64,000 nt of DNA from Chryseobacterium cucumeris. Its GTDB lineage: Bacteria; Bacteroidota; Bacteroidia; Flavobacteriales; Weeksellaceae. Below are positions 34,045 to 44,480 of the stretch, one piece after another (position 1 is the first letter of the stretch; every line of letters starts with the position of its first letter). The notes beneath the pieces are model-generated. The model had not been told where the DNA came from and searched no databases. It worked only from the letters and a program-made list of their open reading frames with translations. The translations under genes and the position numbers were made by a program. The stretch lies in assembly GCF_016775705.1 (NCBI RefSeq), contig NZ_CP068760.1, positions 1,612,001 through 1,676,000 of the forward strand, written 5' to 3'.

Positions 34045-35265
34045 TTAATTTTTAAATAAGTTCAGATCCACAAATTCTCCCATTCTCCTGTAGCCCGATT
34101 CATTGGGGTGAAGGAAATCATGATCGTGCATATCATTTAAGATGACTTCCGGATTTTCACTTTGCATTTGTTTTGCAAAATCGATGACGGCATCAAACTT
34201 CCCGCTGTTCCTGATCCAGTCGTTTACTTTTTTCCATGCCTCGATACGGAAAGGTTTGTCGTAGAATGACTTTCCGAAAGGAAGAATCGTTGCTCCGTAC
34301 ACTTTGATTCCGTTAGCATGTGCCTTATTGATCATCACCTGGTAAGCGGCAATCAGTTCTTCTATTCTTTTGGAGGCATCATTAGCATCTCTTGTTCCTC
34401 CCAGATCATTCACTCCTTCCAGAATGATCAGCCATTTTACGCCCTGCTGATTGAGGATGTTATAATCGAAACGGTCTAATGCTGTAGGACCCAAACCGCC
34501 ACGCACCACACAATTCCCACCAATCCCGAAATTAAGGACACTTACATTCCTGGTTGAAGGATTCGCCAGTAACCGCTGCGAAAAAATATCCGGCCAGCGA
34601 TTCTGTTTATTGGTTCCCGATCCTCTTCCGTCGGTAATGGAATTTCCCATAATAGAGACCGCATACGAGGGTTCACCTGTCTTTACATCGATGTTAAAAA
34701 GCGAATACCAATGATCTGTTTTTACAGGATTTTTAAATATAGCAGCACTCGCTTGCACACCTTTAACAATAAAAGAGGTTGTTCGTGAACCCGGATGCCC
34801 GGTGACAGATTGGGTTACTTTTGCATAGGAAATCGTAATGGCCAGCAGCGAATTAGCCTTCAGGTTAAAGTTCACTTCATCAGAATAAATATCAGATCCG
34901 GGAGCAATTTTAAAACTGTTTTTCTTCTCAAACGTTAATGATCTGATGGTAGCTGCATCCACATTGCTGCTATCGGACGGCACAGCAATGGAAACCGCTT
35001 TTACCTCCAGGCTATCCATGGAATATTTGTTGGAGAAACGTAACCGCAGTTTTTTCCCACCCACAGATACACGCACAATCTGACGCAAGGTATTTCCTGA
35101 AAGTCCCGGTTCCGGCGGAAGATTCTTGGGTTCCACCAGTTGGGGAGCCGTTGCCCAGGTAGTGAGCCACTGGTCTTTGGAAGACTGTTTTTCCAGACTC
35201 TGTGAGGAAGAGCAGGAAACCAAAAATCCCGAAATGATAAAGATATATAAGTTTTTGAAGCGCAT
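34045..35265 (-). CDS. SGNH/GDSL esterase lipoprotein, probable carbohydrate deacetylase
   Basis: 406 residues with a lipoprotein signal ending at Cys18 (IISGFLVSC-SSS). Residues about 30-190 form a beta-sandwich with IRFSNKYS-like strands (LRLRFSNKYSMDSLEV), as in the N-terminal jelly roll of CE2-like and related esterases. The SGNH domain follows: catalytic Ser209 in SIMGNSITDGRG, Gly in FGIGGNCV, Asn in LEGVNDLGG, and Asp/His in DMHDHDFLHPNESGYR. Release of acetyl groups from xylan is the natural role among GH115, GH97 and GH43 genes, with 25- and 17-bp gaps. A different acyl substrate is possible. Confidence 0.85.
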   Translation of the reverse strand: MRFKNLYIFIISGFLVSCSSSQSLEKQSSKDQWLTTWATAPQLVEPKNLPPEPGLSGNTLRQIVRVSVGGKKLRLRFSNKYSMDSLEVKAVSIAVPSDSSNVDAATIRSLTFEKKNSFKIAPGSDIYSDEVNFNLKANSLLAITISYAKVTQSVTGHPGSRTTSFIVKGVQASAAIFKNPVKTDHWYSLFNIDVKTGEPSYAVSIMGNSITDGRGSGTNKQNRWPDIFSQRLLANPSTRNVSVLNFGIGGNCVVRGGLGPTALDRFDYNILNQQGVKWLIILEGVNDLGGTRDANDASKRIEELIAAYQVMINKAHANGIKVYGATILPFGKSFYDKPFRIEAWKKVNDWIRNSGKFDAVIDFAKQMQSENPEVILNDMHDHDFLHPNESGYRRMGEFVDLNLFKN

Positions 35266-35290
35266 TTTTCCTGTTTTATTATATTAATCT

Positions 35291-37228
35291 CTAATTTCTT
35301 ATTACAAATCCTCCGTTCGGCTGAATTTCAATTGTAAAGTCGCCTTTTGCATTTACTTTCACTTCTTTCTCTGATGTATTTCCTTTTGCATCATCATTGA
35401 TAAGTTGCAAGTTTTTCCCGGCGAACATCGGAAGTTTTATTTTCAGTTTTTGGGATTGCTTTTCGGCATTTACCCCTGCCACATACCATCGATCCGCATG
35501 TCTTCTCGCAAGTACAGCATATTTCCCGGGATAGCCGTCTATGAAAACTGTTTCATCCCAAAGTGTCGGAACTTCTTTCATGAAGCTGAGCTGAAATTCC
35601 GGAGCATCGGTCAGGTTATTCGGCATGATGCCAAACATCTGAACGGGATTCTGAAACAGGACTGCTGTAGCAAGTTGAAAGCCGTCCGTAGTATGTCTTT
35701 TATTTTTATCCTTGTTGGATTTCGTTAAATATTTGTTGAGGAAAGTTCCGCCAAACTCCATACTTCCCACTGTATTTCTGATGAAAGGATGAAGTGTGGC
35801 AAAAAAAGCTTCCTGTTTCCGTACATCTTCTGAGAAATAGAGCATTTCTGAGGCAAGAACGGCCTCACTTCCTGCATAATTCGGGTACATTACTTCCCAG
35901 CCTCTCGGTAAAGTAGCTCCATGGAAAATAATGGTTAATCCAAAATCATTGGCGTCGGAAAGAATATCTTCGTACAGACGCATGGTTTCCTGTTTGTCTC
36001 CTCCGAAGAAATCCACTTTCAGTCCTTTTACGCCTGCTTCTTTCAGCCATTTCATTTCCTTTTTCCGTTCAATGGATGAGCTCATTTTATTTCTAGGTCC
36101 CATGGGTGCATCATTCGCAGCACCGTTGGAATTATACCAGAGTAATACCCCGACATTTTTAGATTTTGCATATTGAATAAGCTCTTTCATGCGGTCTTTT
36201 CCTATGTTTTTATCCCAAAGCGCATCCATAAGAATAAACTGATATTTCAGTGCAGCAGCAAGGTCTATAAATTTCACCTGATCATCATAATTCATACTGT
36301 TATCCTGCCACAGAATCCAGCTCCAGGTAGATTTTCCGAACTGATACTCCTGTGACGGCTCATACATCGGATCTACCACATCAAAAGGAATGGTAGTTTC
36401 TACGATGGGTTTCAGGGAGCTGCCTACTGTAATTGTTCTCCACGGTGTTTTTCCGGGAAGAGAAACAGCAGCTCCGGTACTTCCGAAGCCGTTATTTTCA
36501 GCAATGTTCGGATAAGCGACTTTGTAAAGGCTTTTTTCTGCTGTGGTTTCAAGGTGTGAAGCACAATACGAACTGTTCACTCCAGTCTCGGAAAGTAATA
36601 CCCAGCCTTCATTTCCGATATGGAAAAGACCCGGGAAAACGTATCCGTAATCAGATGGCATTCCCAGCTCAGCATCAGCTTTATAACCACTTTCATAACT
36701 TGGCGCTGTACGGGCAAATCCCGTCATCGGCTTCATCATAGGTGAAAGAAAAGTAGTGGTCTGTGACGGAAATCTGTACCCTGTGGTTTCTGACTGTACC
36801 ACAACACTCAGCCGTTCTTTCATCGGTAGAATATTGTACCGGAAAGCAATATTGTTATTGCTCACCTGAAATTCAATGCCTATCTGGTGTTGGTCTGCAT
36901 TGCTGAAGTTAACCAATAAAGTATTGGCCTTATAATCAATCTCAGATTTTTTGATTTTTTCGTTCGTATATTTCTTAGAAATGATATCTTTTTTGCTGTC
37001 CAAAAATTTCAGATTCTTTGAAAAGTCGGACTCGTTGGTTACCAGGCCCAGCGGAGATTTTTCAAGCATTGCTTTTCCCTGAAGGATAACATTATACGAT
37101 GCTTTTCCCTCTTCTGAAAAAACCTGAAGCTTCAGATACCCGTCCGGACTTGAAATTTCTGCTACCTGTGCAAAACCTTTGCTGATCAGAAACAGGCTGA
37201 ATACGATATATAAAACTTTTTTTCTCAT
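35291..37228 (-). CDS. GH97 glycosidase, retaining alpha-galactosidase-like branch
   Basis: 645 residues with signal peptide (1-20): N-terminal beta-super-sandwich (about 22-280), barrel (about 290-570) and a short C-terminal sandwich. FARTAPSYESGYK and WSWILWQDNSMNYDDQVKFIDLAA are GH97 marks. GH97 holds inverting alpha-glucosidases using two Glu and retaining enzymes using an Asp nucleophile. Here GVKGLKVDFFGGDKQ places Asp406 at the nucleophile position, with acid/base candidates Glu455 or Glu461 in YAGSEAVLASEML. That favours the retaining branch, known for alpha-galactosidase and for beta-L-arabinopyranosidase activity. Both would fit decorated arabinoxylan, and the first would explain a co-regulated galK. 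It lies 2 bp from the GH43-CBM6 gene, so is translationally close to it. Confidence 0.88.
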   Translation of the reverse strand: MRKKVLYIVFSLFLISKGFAQVAEISSPDGYLKLQVFSEEGKASYNVILQGKAMLEKSPLGLVTNESDFSKNLKFLDSKKDIISKKYTNEKIKKSEIDYKANTLLVNFSNADQHQIGIEFQVSNNNIAFRYNILPMKERLSVVVQSETTGYRFPSQTTTFLSPMMKPMTGFARTAPSYESGYKADAELGMPSDYGYVFPGLFHIGNEGWVLLSETGVNSSYCASHLETTAEKSLYKVAYPNIAENNGFGSTGAAVSLPGKTPWRTITVGSSLKPIVETTIPFDVVDPMYEPSQEYQFGKSTWSWILWQDNSMNYDDQVKFIDLAAALKYQFILMDALWDKNIGKDRMKELIQYAKSKNVGVLLWYNSNGAANDAPMGPRNKMSSSIERKKEMKWLKEAGVKGLKVDFFGGDKQETMRLYEDILSDANDFGLTIIFHGATLPRGWEVMYPNYAGSEAVLASEMLYFSEDVRKQEAFFATLHPFIRNTVGSMEFGGTFLNKYLTKSNKDKNKRHTTDGFQLATAVLFQNPVQMFGIMPNNLTDAPEFQLSFMKEVPTLWDETVFIDGYPGKYAVLARRHADRWYVAGVNAEKQSQKLKIKLPMFAGKNLQLINDDAKGNTSEKEVKVNAKGDFTIEIQPNGGFVIRN

Positions 37229-37230
37229 AA

Positions 37231-38607
37231 TTAATTATTTTCAAGAAAGGTCCAGTAATCAAAATACATAATATCTGTTGAGGCTTTTCCATTGAATACA
37301 AAATACAGATCATGAATACCGGTAATTTTTTCAGTCAACTGAACTTTTACGGTTTCCCAGCGGTCATCACCGCCCGTCAGCGGAACCTTTACCGTTGCAG
37401 CAACTGGTCCGTTCACAGCATCCAGATGAATAGTCATTGTGACGTCACTGTTATGGGTAGTTCCTACTCTTGCAGAGAAAGAACCAGCTCCATTTTTCCG
37501 GAAATCAACATTCTTTACACTGGTATAAGCCCCATTTTTCTTTGCTTTGATGAAAACACCAGCCTCTTTATTCTGATATGATTTTACATTTTCCGACCAG
37601 GCAATCATTTCTGCCTGATTGAATGAATAAGGATTAACTGTTGCGATAGCTCTTGTAATTCCGTTGGTCATTTTAAATGGCGAAATGGATCCGTCTTTAT
37701 TGAAGGTAAGCTCTTCCAGACTTACTGATCTTGTAAACCCGCTTCCGCCCGGCAATGCGCCATTGTGATAAAAGAAATAGGTTTTCCCCCGGAAATCAAT
37801 AACACCGGGATGATTGGTGAATGACTTCCCCTCAGTAGGCATTACAATTCCTCCATATTTCCAGGGTCCCTGTGCTGTTTTACCTGTAGAATATCCTATG
37901 AATTCAGGAAGCGGACCTCCCGGCCAGAAAAGATAATACAGGTTTTTCCTTTTGTACAGCCACGGCCCTTCCTCGTATTTTGTGGGTCTTTCCGGGTTAG
38001 GCATTCCGTCCCTTTTTCCAAATGATTCTTCGGTCATCGGAACTTCTGTAATATTTCCGGAATAGGAGATCATATCTTCATTCAGCTTTACGTATTTTAA
38101 TTTAGGATTTCCCCAATACATATGAGCCTGTCCGTCATCATCCACAAAAACGGTGGGATCAATATCTCCCCATTCGCTCTGAACAAGAGGTTTTCCCAGC
38201 GGATCATGAAAAGGCCCCAACGGACTGTCGCCAACAGCAACCCCTATAGCGCCTTTATTATTGGTTTTGGACCACATCGGAACGTATAAAAAAAACTTTC
38301 CGTTTCTTTCTAAACATTGTGCGGCCCAGGCATCGCGTTTTGCCCAGTCGAAATCTTTATACGAGAGAATTGTTCCGTGATCAGTCCAGTTCACCATATC
38401 GTTGGTGGAATACACTTTCCAGTCGTTCATGGTAAACCAGGTAGAATCATCTTCATCGTGAGTGGTATACACATACAGCCTGTCATTGTAGACCATTGGT
38501 GCCGGATCTGCAGTGTAATTGGTCTGAATAATAGGGTTCTGCGCAGTTCCCATTGAAAATAAACCTATCAGCGAAATGAAACTTATATGTATTGTACGGA
38601 TATTCAT
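37231..38607 (-). CDS. GH43 arabinofuranosidase/xylosidase with C-terminal CBM6
   Basis: 458 residues with signal peptide (1-22). The GH43 propeller (about 25-320) has base Asp34 in YTADPAPMV, Asp150 in [13 protein letters not shown] and acid Glu213 in [10 protein letters not shown]. The C-terminal 130 residues form a CBM6-type beta-sandwich ([14 protein letters not shown], then [18 protein letters not shown], ending [11 protein letters not shown]), which normally binds xylan or xylo-oligosaccharides. This two-domain layout is common for arabinoxylan arabinofuranosidases. Starts 32 bp after the esterase stop and ends 2 bp before GH97. Exact bond specificity is not decidable by eye. Confidence 0.9.
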   Translation of the reverse strand: MNIRTIHISFISLIGLFSMGTAQNPIIQTNYTADPAPMVYNDRLYVYTTHDEDDSTWFTMNDWKVYSTNDMVNWTDHGTILSYKDFDWAKRDAWAAQCLERNGKFFLYVPMWSKTNNKGAIGVAVGDSPLGPFHDPLGKPLVQSEWGDIDPTVFVDDDGQAHMYWGNPKLKYVKLNEDMISYSGNITEVPMTEESFGKRDGMPNPERPTKYEEGPWLYKRKNLYYLFWPGGPLPEFIGYSTGKTAQGPWKYGGIVMPTEGKSFTNHPGVIDFRGKTYFFYHNGALPGGSGFTRSVSLEELTFNKDGSISPFKMTNGITRAIATVNPYSFNQAEMIAWSENVKSYQNKEAGVFIKAKKNGAYTSVKNVDFRKNGAGSFSARVGTTHNSDVTMTIHLDAVNGPVAATVKVPLTGGDDRWETVKVQLTEKITGIHDLYFVFNGKASTDIMYFDYWTFLENN

Positions 38608-38639
38608 AGAAATTTGGATTTAAAACTTTAATCCTATAT

Positions 38640-39536
<897 letters not shown>

Positions 39537-39612
39537 TTATTATTTCAGTTAAAAAAATAATAGCGTACTATTTCTTTGCTTATTTATCACACATTTTCTG
39601 TGCTTCTGCTTA

Positions 39613-41217
39613 TTATTTTCCAGTTTCATTGATCCTAAAAAAATCAACATCTACGAAGCCTCCGGTATTTTTAGTGGCATAATTGAAAACTGCGAATTTT
39701 GATCCCATAAAAAATCTACGGTAATCAAAGATCATTTTGTAATCTTTTGCCATTTCCGTCCAGTTCTTCTGATCAGTACTGTAATAAAAGTCTGCAAGAT
39801 CTTTCCCGAGGTTAAAATCAGCATCAATACGGAGAAAAACCTTATCTGAATTGAGAGGAATCCGTTTTTTTTCTTCTTTTTTAACTCCAGTAATGGCTTT
39901 TGTTTTATTGTCCAGGCTCACTTCGTTGGTTGAAAAAACAATGAATTTTTCTCCAGCTTCCTTCACTACTGACAAGATCCCGGAATCCCCGTTGAAGGCA
40001 CTGAAACCAGCTATATCTCCATCTTTCATTCCTTTAAGGTCAATGGCGACAACCGCTGAAGAAGTCGGACCTTCCATTCTCTGGGTCAAAGTGTTGGGAG
40101 CTGCGTACAGATTGTCTACTACTCTGCTGGTTTTCAGTGTCAGAAAGCCTTTTCTATCAGATAAAGACCACGCTTCATTCACCGGATTATGATTCCATTG
40201 CCACTGGATTTTCATTGTTTTATCAGAGAATTCATCGCTTTCCACCAGATGATTTTTGGGTTTGAACGGCGGAAGCGGAACTTCTCCTTTCAAAGTAACT
40301 TTTCCGTTATCCCCCAATACCGGCCAGTCATTTTCCCATTGTACAGGCAGAAGCAGCGGAACGCGTCCCACTCCGTTTCTGTCCTGGAAAATAAGGGAAT
40401 ACCAGTTTCCGTTTTTATCATCTATCAAAGCACCCTGACCTGCATAGGAAAATCCTAAAAAATTATCTTCCAGAATTACTTTTTTCTCGTAAGGTCCTGT
40501 CACTTTATCTGCTCTGTAGACGACCTGGCGGCGTTTTCCGTTTTTGGGCCAGGATATCATCATCATATAATATTTCCCGTTTCTTTTGATGATCTGGTTT
40601 CCTTCAAGAAGTCCGGTTTCCGAAGCATCTTTCTGAAATACCTCAGTTCCATCCGGATTTCCGATAACCTCTTTGAAATCGGGACTCAGTTCAAAAACTT
40701 TGTTGGAAGTAAAAACGTATATCCTGTCATCATCAAAAAATAAAGACGCATCATGAAAATGCCGTGTTCTGGTGATGAGTTTCCATTTTCCCTTTTCAGG
40801 ATGATCAGTTACATAGAAATAAGATTTGAAAGGTTCATCATTCGGAGAGAATAAAACGTAATATTTTCCTTTATGATAACGGATTGAAGAAGCCCATTGA
40901 CCCCTGCCGTAAACGGTTCCGTTCAATAAATCATATTTCGAGTTGTCATTCAAAGTATCGAAAACATAACCAGACATTTCCCAATGTACCAAATCCCTGG
41001 AATGCATTACCGGAGCTCCCGGCATCAGATGCATGGTGGTACTGATCAGGTAAAAATCATTTCCGTTTCTGGTAATGGATAAATCCGGTGCATCTGCCCA
41101 GATGATGGGATTGGTAAATGCGGTACTCTGTTTTCCGGAAGGATTTACCTGGGCTGAAAGAAGATTCAGCCCGATAAATCCCAATAAAGAAACTATATAA
41201 GATTTTTTGATTTTCAA
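39613..41217 (-). CDS. GH43 beta-xylosidase/arabinofuranosidase with C-terminal beta-sandwich
   Basis: 534 residues. It appears to start at TTG (41217): the next in-frame ATG lies past the catalytic Asp, whereas TTG gives a normal signal peptide MKIKKSYIVSLLGFIGLNLL followed by SAQ. Propeller residues about 33-330 show base Asp45 in WADAPDLSIT, HDASLFFDDDRIYV with the second Asp, and acid Glu in GLLEGNQIIKR. After it comes a concanavalin-like beta-sandwich (about 345-530, WQWNHNPVNEAWSL and FFMGSKFAVFNYATK), the module seen in long GH43 xylosidases, where it helps form the active site. It lies 86 bp after another GH43 gene; the spacer has a REP-like hairpin. Paralogous to, but clearly different from, the 572-residue neighbour. 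Confidence 0.9.
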   Translation of the reverse strand: MKIKKSYIVSLLGFIGLNLLSAQVNPSGKQSTAFTNPIIWADAPDLSITRNGNDFYLISTTMHLMPGAPVMHSRDLVHWEMSGYVFDTLNDNSKYDLLNGTVYGRGQWASSIRYHKGKYYVLFSPNDEPFKSYFYVTDHPEKGKWKLITRTRHFHDASLFFDDDRIYVFTSNKVFELSPDFKEVIGNPDGTEVFQKDASETGLLEGNQIIKRNGKYYMMMISWPKNGKRRQVVYRADKVTGPYEKKVILEDNFLGFSYAGQGALIDDKNGNWYSLIFQDRNGVGRVPLLLPVQWENDWPVLGDNGKVTLKGEVPLPPFKPKNHLVESDEFSDKTMKIQWQWNHNPVNEAWSLSDRKGFLTLKTSRVVDNLYAAPNTLTQRMEGPTSSAVVAIDLKGMKDGDIAGFSAFNGDSGILSVVKEAGEKFIVFSTNEVSLDNKTKAITGVKKEEKKRIPLNSDKVFLRIDADFNLGKDLADFYYSTDQKNWTEMAKDYKMIFDYRRFFMGSKFAVFNYATKNTGGFVDVDFFRINETGK

Positions 41218-41262
41218 GGTTTTGATATTTTGGTTCGATTTAATTCTTTACAATCTTAAAAG

Positions 41263-41288
41263 GAACACTTCGACAAGCTCAGTGTGAC
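41263..41288. repeat. REP-like hairpin
   Basis: ACACT-TCGACAAGCTC-AGTGT, a 5-bp stem with flanking similarity. I recall the core CTTCGACAAGCTCAGTGTGACA as a dispersed intergenic element in Flavobacteriia (memory, not searched). On the minus strand the hairpin is followed by TTCCTTTT, so it might weaken transcription between the two GH43 genes. Confidence 0.55.
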
Positions 41289-41303
41289 ATTGCTAATACT
41301 AAC

Positions 41304-43022
41304 TTAATTCGGTACAATATCATTGGAAGATGTACTGTAAAGCCCGATAAGGCTTCCTGTAAAGCCTCCCGCTATATCAGTAGAAAGAATATCTCCTGAA
41401 ACCGGTCCTCCCAAATTTTTATAATTCGTGCCATCCAGTGAATAATTAAAGCTATGTTCATCTTTATCGGCAACAACCTGCAGTTTAACCGGTTTGGATA
41501 ATGAAATCTTCTCGCTGGCGATCAGCTTTGATTGCCCTTTTTCTGTTCTTTCCAATACGATGTAGAAATCTTTATCTTTTTTTGTGATTCCGAAAACATA
41601 ATTGAATGTTTCACTTTGATAACAGGTAATTCCTGCCAGCTCTTTTCCTGATTTAGGCTTAAAATCCAAGGTTACAGAGGTTTCAAAATCTTCGTGTTGT
41701 AATCTGTGGAATAATGCCGAAACCGGGGCCAATGCTTTGATATTGGTTGCAAAAGGGTTTACTTTTACACCATTTTTTGTTGCAGTAATGAAGTTTTCAC
41801 GAGGACCACGCATGGCAATCCAACGGAAATCGAGGTTTTTATCGGTTAGTTTATCGTTGTATGTAAAGTTGCCGTTCGGGAAAAATCCGGTTTGTCCGGT
41901 TTGATTCTGAACACCTTGTGGCATTTTCAATTTTGGTTTCATCGGAACCAGGCCATTTTGGAAAACAGGATACGTTCCGCTCCAGTCTACAGGAAGAATG
42001 AACGTTTCACGGCCTTTGTTAACACGGTTGCTGACATTCGGACGAATTGCTAAAAATACGCCATACCATTGTCCGTTCGGACCTTCCACTAAATCTGCAT
42101 GACCTGCCCAATCCACTTTTTCCTTTCTGTCTCTCGGAAAATATCTTTGCGTAAGAATTGGATTATTTTTAGCGGGAACAAACGGTCCTTTCGGAGAATC
42201 TGCCATAAAAATCACTTCGCTATGGTTGCCTCCGGTTCCGCCTTCTGCACACATCAGGTAGTATTTACCGTTCTTTTTGTAAATATGGGGACCTTCAATC
42301 CAGATCGGTTTTTGGGAAAGATCCACGCCTCCGTTTACAATAATCTTATCCGAGCCCGCAACTACCTGGTCTTTTTCGAGATCATAGTCCCAAATCTTAA
42401 TAACACGGTGGCCGTTGTACTGCTCAGTACCTTTCGGCGGAGCATCATTGTGAACGATATATGCTTTTCCATCATCATCAAAGAAAACAGAGGGATCAAT
42501 ACCGTCAAAGTTTAGCTTTTGGACTTCGCTCCATCCTTTTGACGGATCTTTGGTTTTTACGACCATATTTCCGATACCACCTGCAAACTGGGTAGTAATC
42601 ATATAAAAAGTATCGTTGTGCTTATTGTATTTGATATCCGGTGCATAAATTCCATGCGAAACGCCCGAATTTTCAACTTTAAGCTGGGAAGGTCTGTCTA
42701 AAACGTGCCCTACCTGCTTCCAGTTTACCAGATCTTTAGACGTAAAAATCGGAACGCCCGGAAACATTGAGAAAGAAGAGTTTACCAGATAATAATCGTC
42801 GCCTTTTTTTGTAATGCTTGGATCGGGATAACAGCCCTGTAAAATCGGAGAATAAAATTCGTCCGGTTTAAGAGGGTTGTCATTATATATTTTATCGTTT
42901 CCACGGTAATTAAAGTCTGAGAATGTCTGGGCAGAAATCGAAGTCACCGATAGCAAAGCAGCTGCTGCAAGGATATTCGTTTTATTTCTGAAGAAAGCTA
43001 AATTCATTATATTCTGTTTCAT
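41304..43022 (-). CDS. GH43 glycosidase with C-terminal beta-sandwich
   Basis: 572 residues. Signal peptide at about 1-32 (FRNKTNILAAAALLSVTSISAQ, possibly starting at the second Met, residue 6). Propeller with base Asp67 in GCYPDPSITKKGDDYYLVNSS, Asp in DGIDPSVFFDDDGKAYIVHND and acid Glu in IWIEGPHIYKKNGKYYLMC. The C-terminal region (about 385-570, LTDKNLDFRWIAMRGPRENFI onward) is the beta-sandwich of long GH43 proteins. Family members act as beta-xylosidase or alpha-L-arabinofuranosidase. It is the first gene after the glucuronate operon; the 179-bp upstream gap has a CCTTATC-like site at 43151, so it may begin the transcription unit that runs through the esterases, GH97 and GH115. Confidence 0.9.
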   Translation of the reverse strand: MKQNIMNLAFFRNKTNILAAAALLSVTSISAQTFSDFNYRGNDKIYNDNPLKPDEFYSPILQGCYPDPSITKKGDDYYLVNSSFSMFPGVPIFTSKDLVNWKQVGHVLDRPSQLKVENSGVSHGIYAPDIKYNKHNDTFYMITTQFAGGIGNMVVKTKDPSKGWSEVQKLNFDGIDPSVFFDDDGKAYIVHNDAPPKGTEQYNGHRVIKIWDYDLEKDQVVAGSDKIIVNGGVDLSQKPIWIEGPHIYKKNGKYYLMCAEGGTGGNHSEVIFMADSPKGPFVPAKNNPILTQRYFPRDRKEKVDWAGHADLVEGPNGQWYGVFLAIRPNVSNRVNKGRETFILPVDWSGTYPVFQNGLVPMKPKLKMPQGVQNQTGQTGFFPNGNFTYNDKLTDKNLDFRWIAMRGPRENFITATKNGVKVNPFATNIKALAPVSALFHRLQHEDFETSVTLDFKPKSGKELAGITCYQSETFNYVFGITKKDKDFYIVLERTEKGQSKLIASEKISLSKPVKLQVVADKDEHSFNYSLDGTNYKNLGGPVSGDILSTDIAGGFTGSLIGLYSTSSNDIVPN

Positions 43023-43150
43023 TGTTATTCTTTTTTTATAGTTTTTAAAATGTATATTTTTGAATAGGTGTTGTTCTTTTTAACGCTAAGTCCGCAAATT
43101 TTTTAACTACATCCTTAATAAGGTTCACAAGGGCGTTACACTCAGCAATG

Positions 43151-43180
43151 CGTATCATATTTTATTATTATAATCGATTA
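43151..43180. promoter_or_regulatory. GTATCATATTTTA motif and TAATCGATTA palindrome upstream of GH43
   Basis: GTATCATATTTTATTATTA resembles the CCTTATCATATTTTTTATA copy near the second Nudix gene, followed by the perfect 10-bp palindrome TAATCGATTA (43171-43180). It lies about 130 bp upstream of the GH43 start at 43022. No -7 element was found close by. Confidence 0.3.
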
Positions 43181-43201
43181 CAGATCATTATTTAATAGTT
43201 T

Positions 43202-44476
43202 TTATAAGGTTTTCTTGCGGTTGATTATTTTAATCAATCCCCAGGCTGTAACATAGGATATTCCGGCTATGAAAAATATAATGTTGTAGCCCCCGTTGAT
43301 GTTTCCTGATTTTTTAAAAGCGTCGAGAACAATTCCAATAAAAAGCGGAAAAATAATTCCTGCCGCTGAGCCCAGCATTCCGCCAAAACCAATGACAGAA
43401 CTGACATAATTATTAGGCAACTGATCTCCGACCGTAGTCATAAGATTGGCTCCCCATCCTTGATGCGCAGCTGTTGCCAAGGCAATGATGATCGTGATCA
43501 TCCACATATTATCTACATATTTTGAGAACATGACCGGAACCACCATTAATGCAAATAATAACATTGTAATACTTCTGGCCCTTCCAATGGCCCAGCCTTT
43601 TTTGATCAGAAATGATGAGAGATAACCTCCGCCAATACTTCCGATGGTAGTTCCGCTGTAAATAATAATCAATGGAAGGGATGGTTTTGTTAAATCCATT
43701 TTGAATACATCCGAGAAATACGCCGGAAGCCAGAACATGAAGAAATACCAGATAGGATCGGTTAACATTTTACCGATGGCAAATGACCATGTTACTTTAT
43801 ATTTCAGTAATTCCGATAAAGGAATTTTGGTTTTTTCCTCTGCTTTTTCAGCCTGATCGCTTTTTATGTACTGCAATTCTTCCTTGCTGATATTTTTGGC
43901 TTTTTCCGGTATGGTATAAAATTTCCACCAAAGAATAATCCAAACCATGCCCAAAGCACCAATCCATACAAAGGTCTGTCTCCAGCCGTAATGCCCAAGA
44001 ATGAACGGAACCAATAGCGGCGCCAAAATAGCTCCCACCGTCGCTCCTGAGTTAAAAATTCCCGTAGCCAGTGCTCTTTCTTTTTTGGGAAACCATTCAG
44101 CCACTGATTTGATGGCAGCAGGGAAATTTCCTGCTTCACTAATACCTAAGGTACTTCTCGCAATGATAAACCCGATGGTACTTTTTACAAAACCATGTCC
44201 TATTGAGGCAAGACTCCATACAATAAGGGAAACCGCATACCCGATTTTGGTTCCTACCCTGTCTATAAACCTTCCCATGGCCATATACCCGATGGCATAA
44301 GTCGTGGTAAAGGCCATGACGATATAACTGTAATCTTTTTCATCCCAGCTGAATTCTTTTTCCAGCACAGGTTTCAGCAAACCCATTACCTGACGGTCAA
44401 GATAATTGATCGTAGTGGCGAGGAAGACAAGAGACAGCATCCACCATCTTATATTGCGGTTTTGAGGAGCCTGCAT
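43202..44476 (-). CDS. Hexuronate MFS transporter (ACS family)
   Basis: Inner-membrane proton symporter of the ExuT type, 424 residues with 12 predicted hydrophobic segments. The start RNIRWWMLSLVFLATTINYLDRQVMGLLKP is the anion:cation symporter family signature. GRFIDRVGTKIGY is the MFS loop 2-3 motif, and RSTLGISEAGNFPAAIKSVAEWFPKKERALATGIFNSGATVGAI is characteristic of hexuronate carriers. It follows eda by 4 bp in the uxaC-kdgK-eda-transporter operon, which makes glucuronate (released by GH67/GH115) the probable substrate. Aldouronic acids or galacturonate are alternatives. Confidence 0.92.
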   Translation of the reverse strand: MQAPQNRNIRWWMLSLVFLATTINYLDRQVMGLLKPVLEKEFSWDEKDYSYIVMAFTTTYAIGYMAMGRFIDRVGTKIGYAVSLIVWSLASIGHGFVKSTIGFIIARSTLGISEAGNFPAAIKSVAEWFPKKERALATGIFNSGATVGAILAPLLVPFILGHYGWRQTFVWIGALGMVWIILWWKFYTIPEKAKNISKEELQYIKSDQAEKAEEKTKIPLSELLKYKVTWSFAIGKMLTDPIWYFFMFWLPAYFSDVFKMDLTKPSLPLIIIYSGTTIGSIGGGYLSSFLIKKGWAIGRARSITMLLFALMVVPVMFSKYVDNMWMITIIIALATAAHQGWGANLMTTVGDQLPNNYVSSVIGFGGMLGSAAGIIFPLFIGIVLDAFKKSGNINGGYNIIFFIAGISYVTAWGLIKIINRKKTL

Positions 44477-44480
44477 TGAG

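Noticed and set aside
43078..43136. TAACGC...GCGTTA inverted repeat before the GH43 gene, and similar CACAAAGTCACAAAG text at 47585
   Set aside because: Arms are short and far apart; they look like worn remnants of common intergenic repeats, not a definable element.
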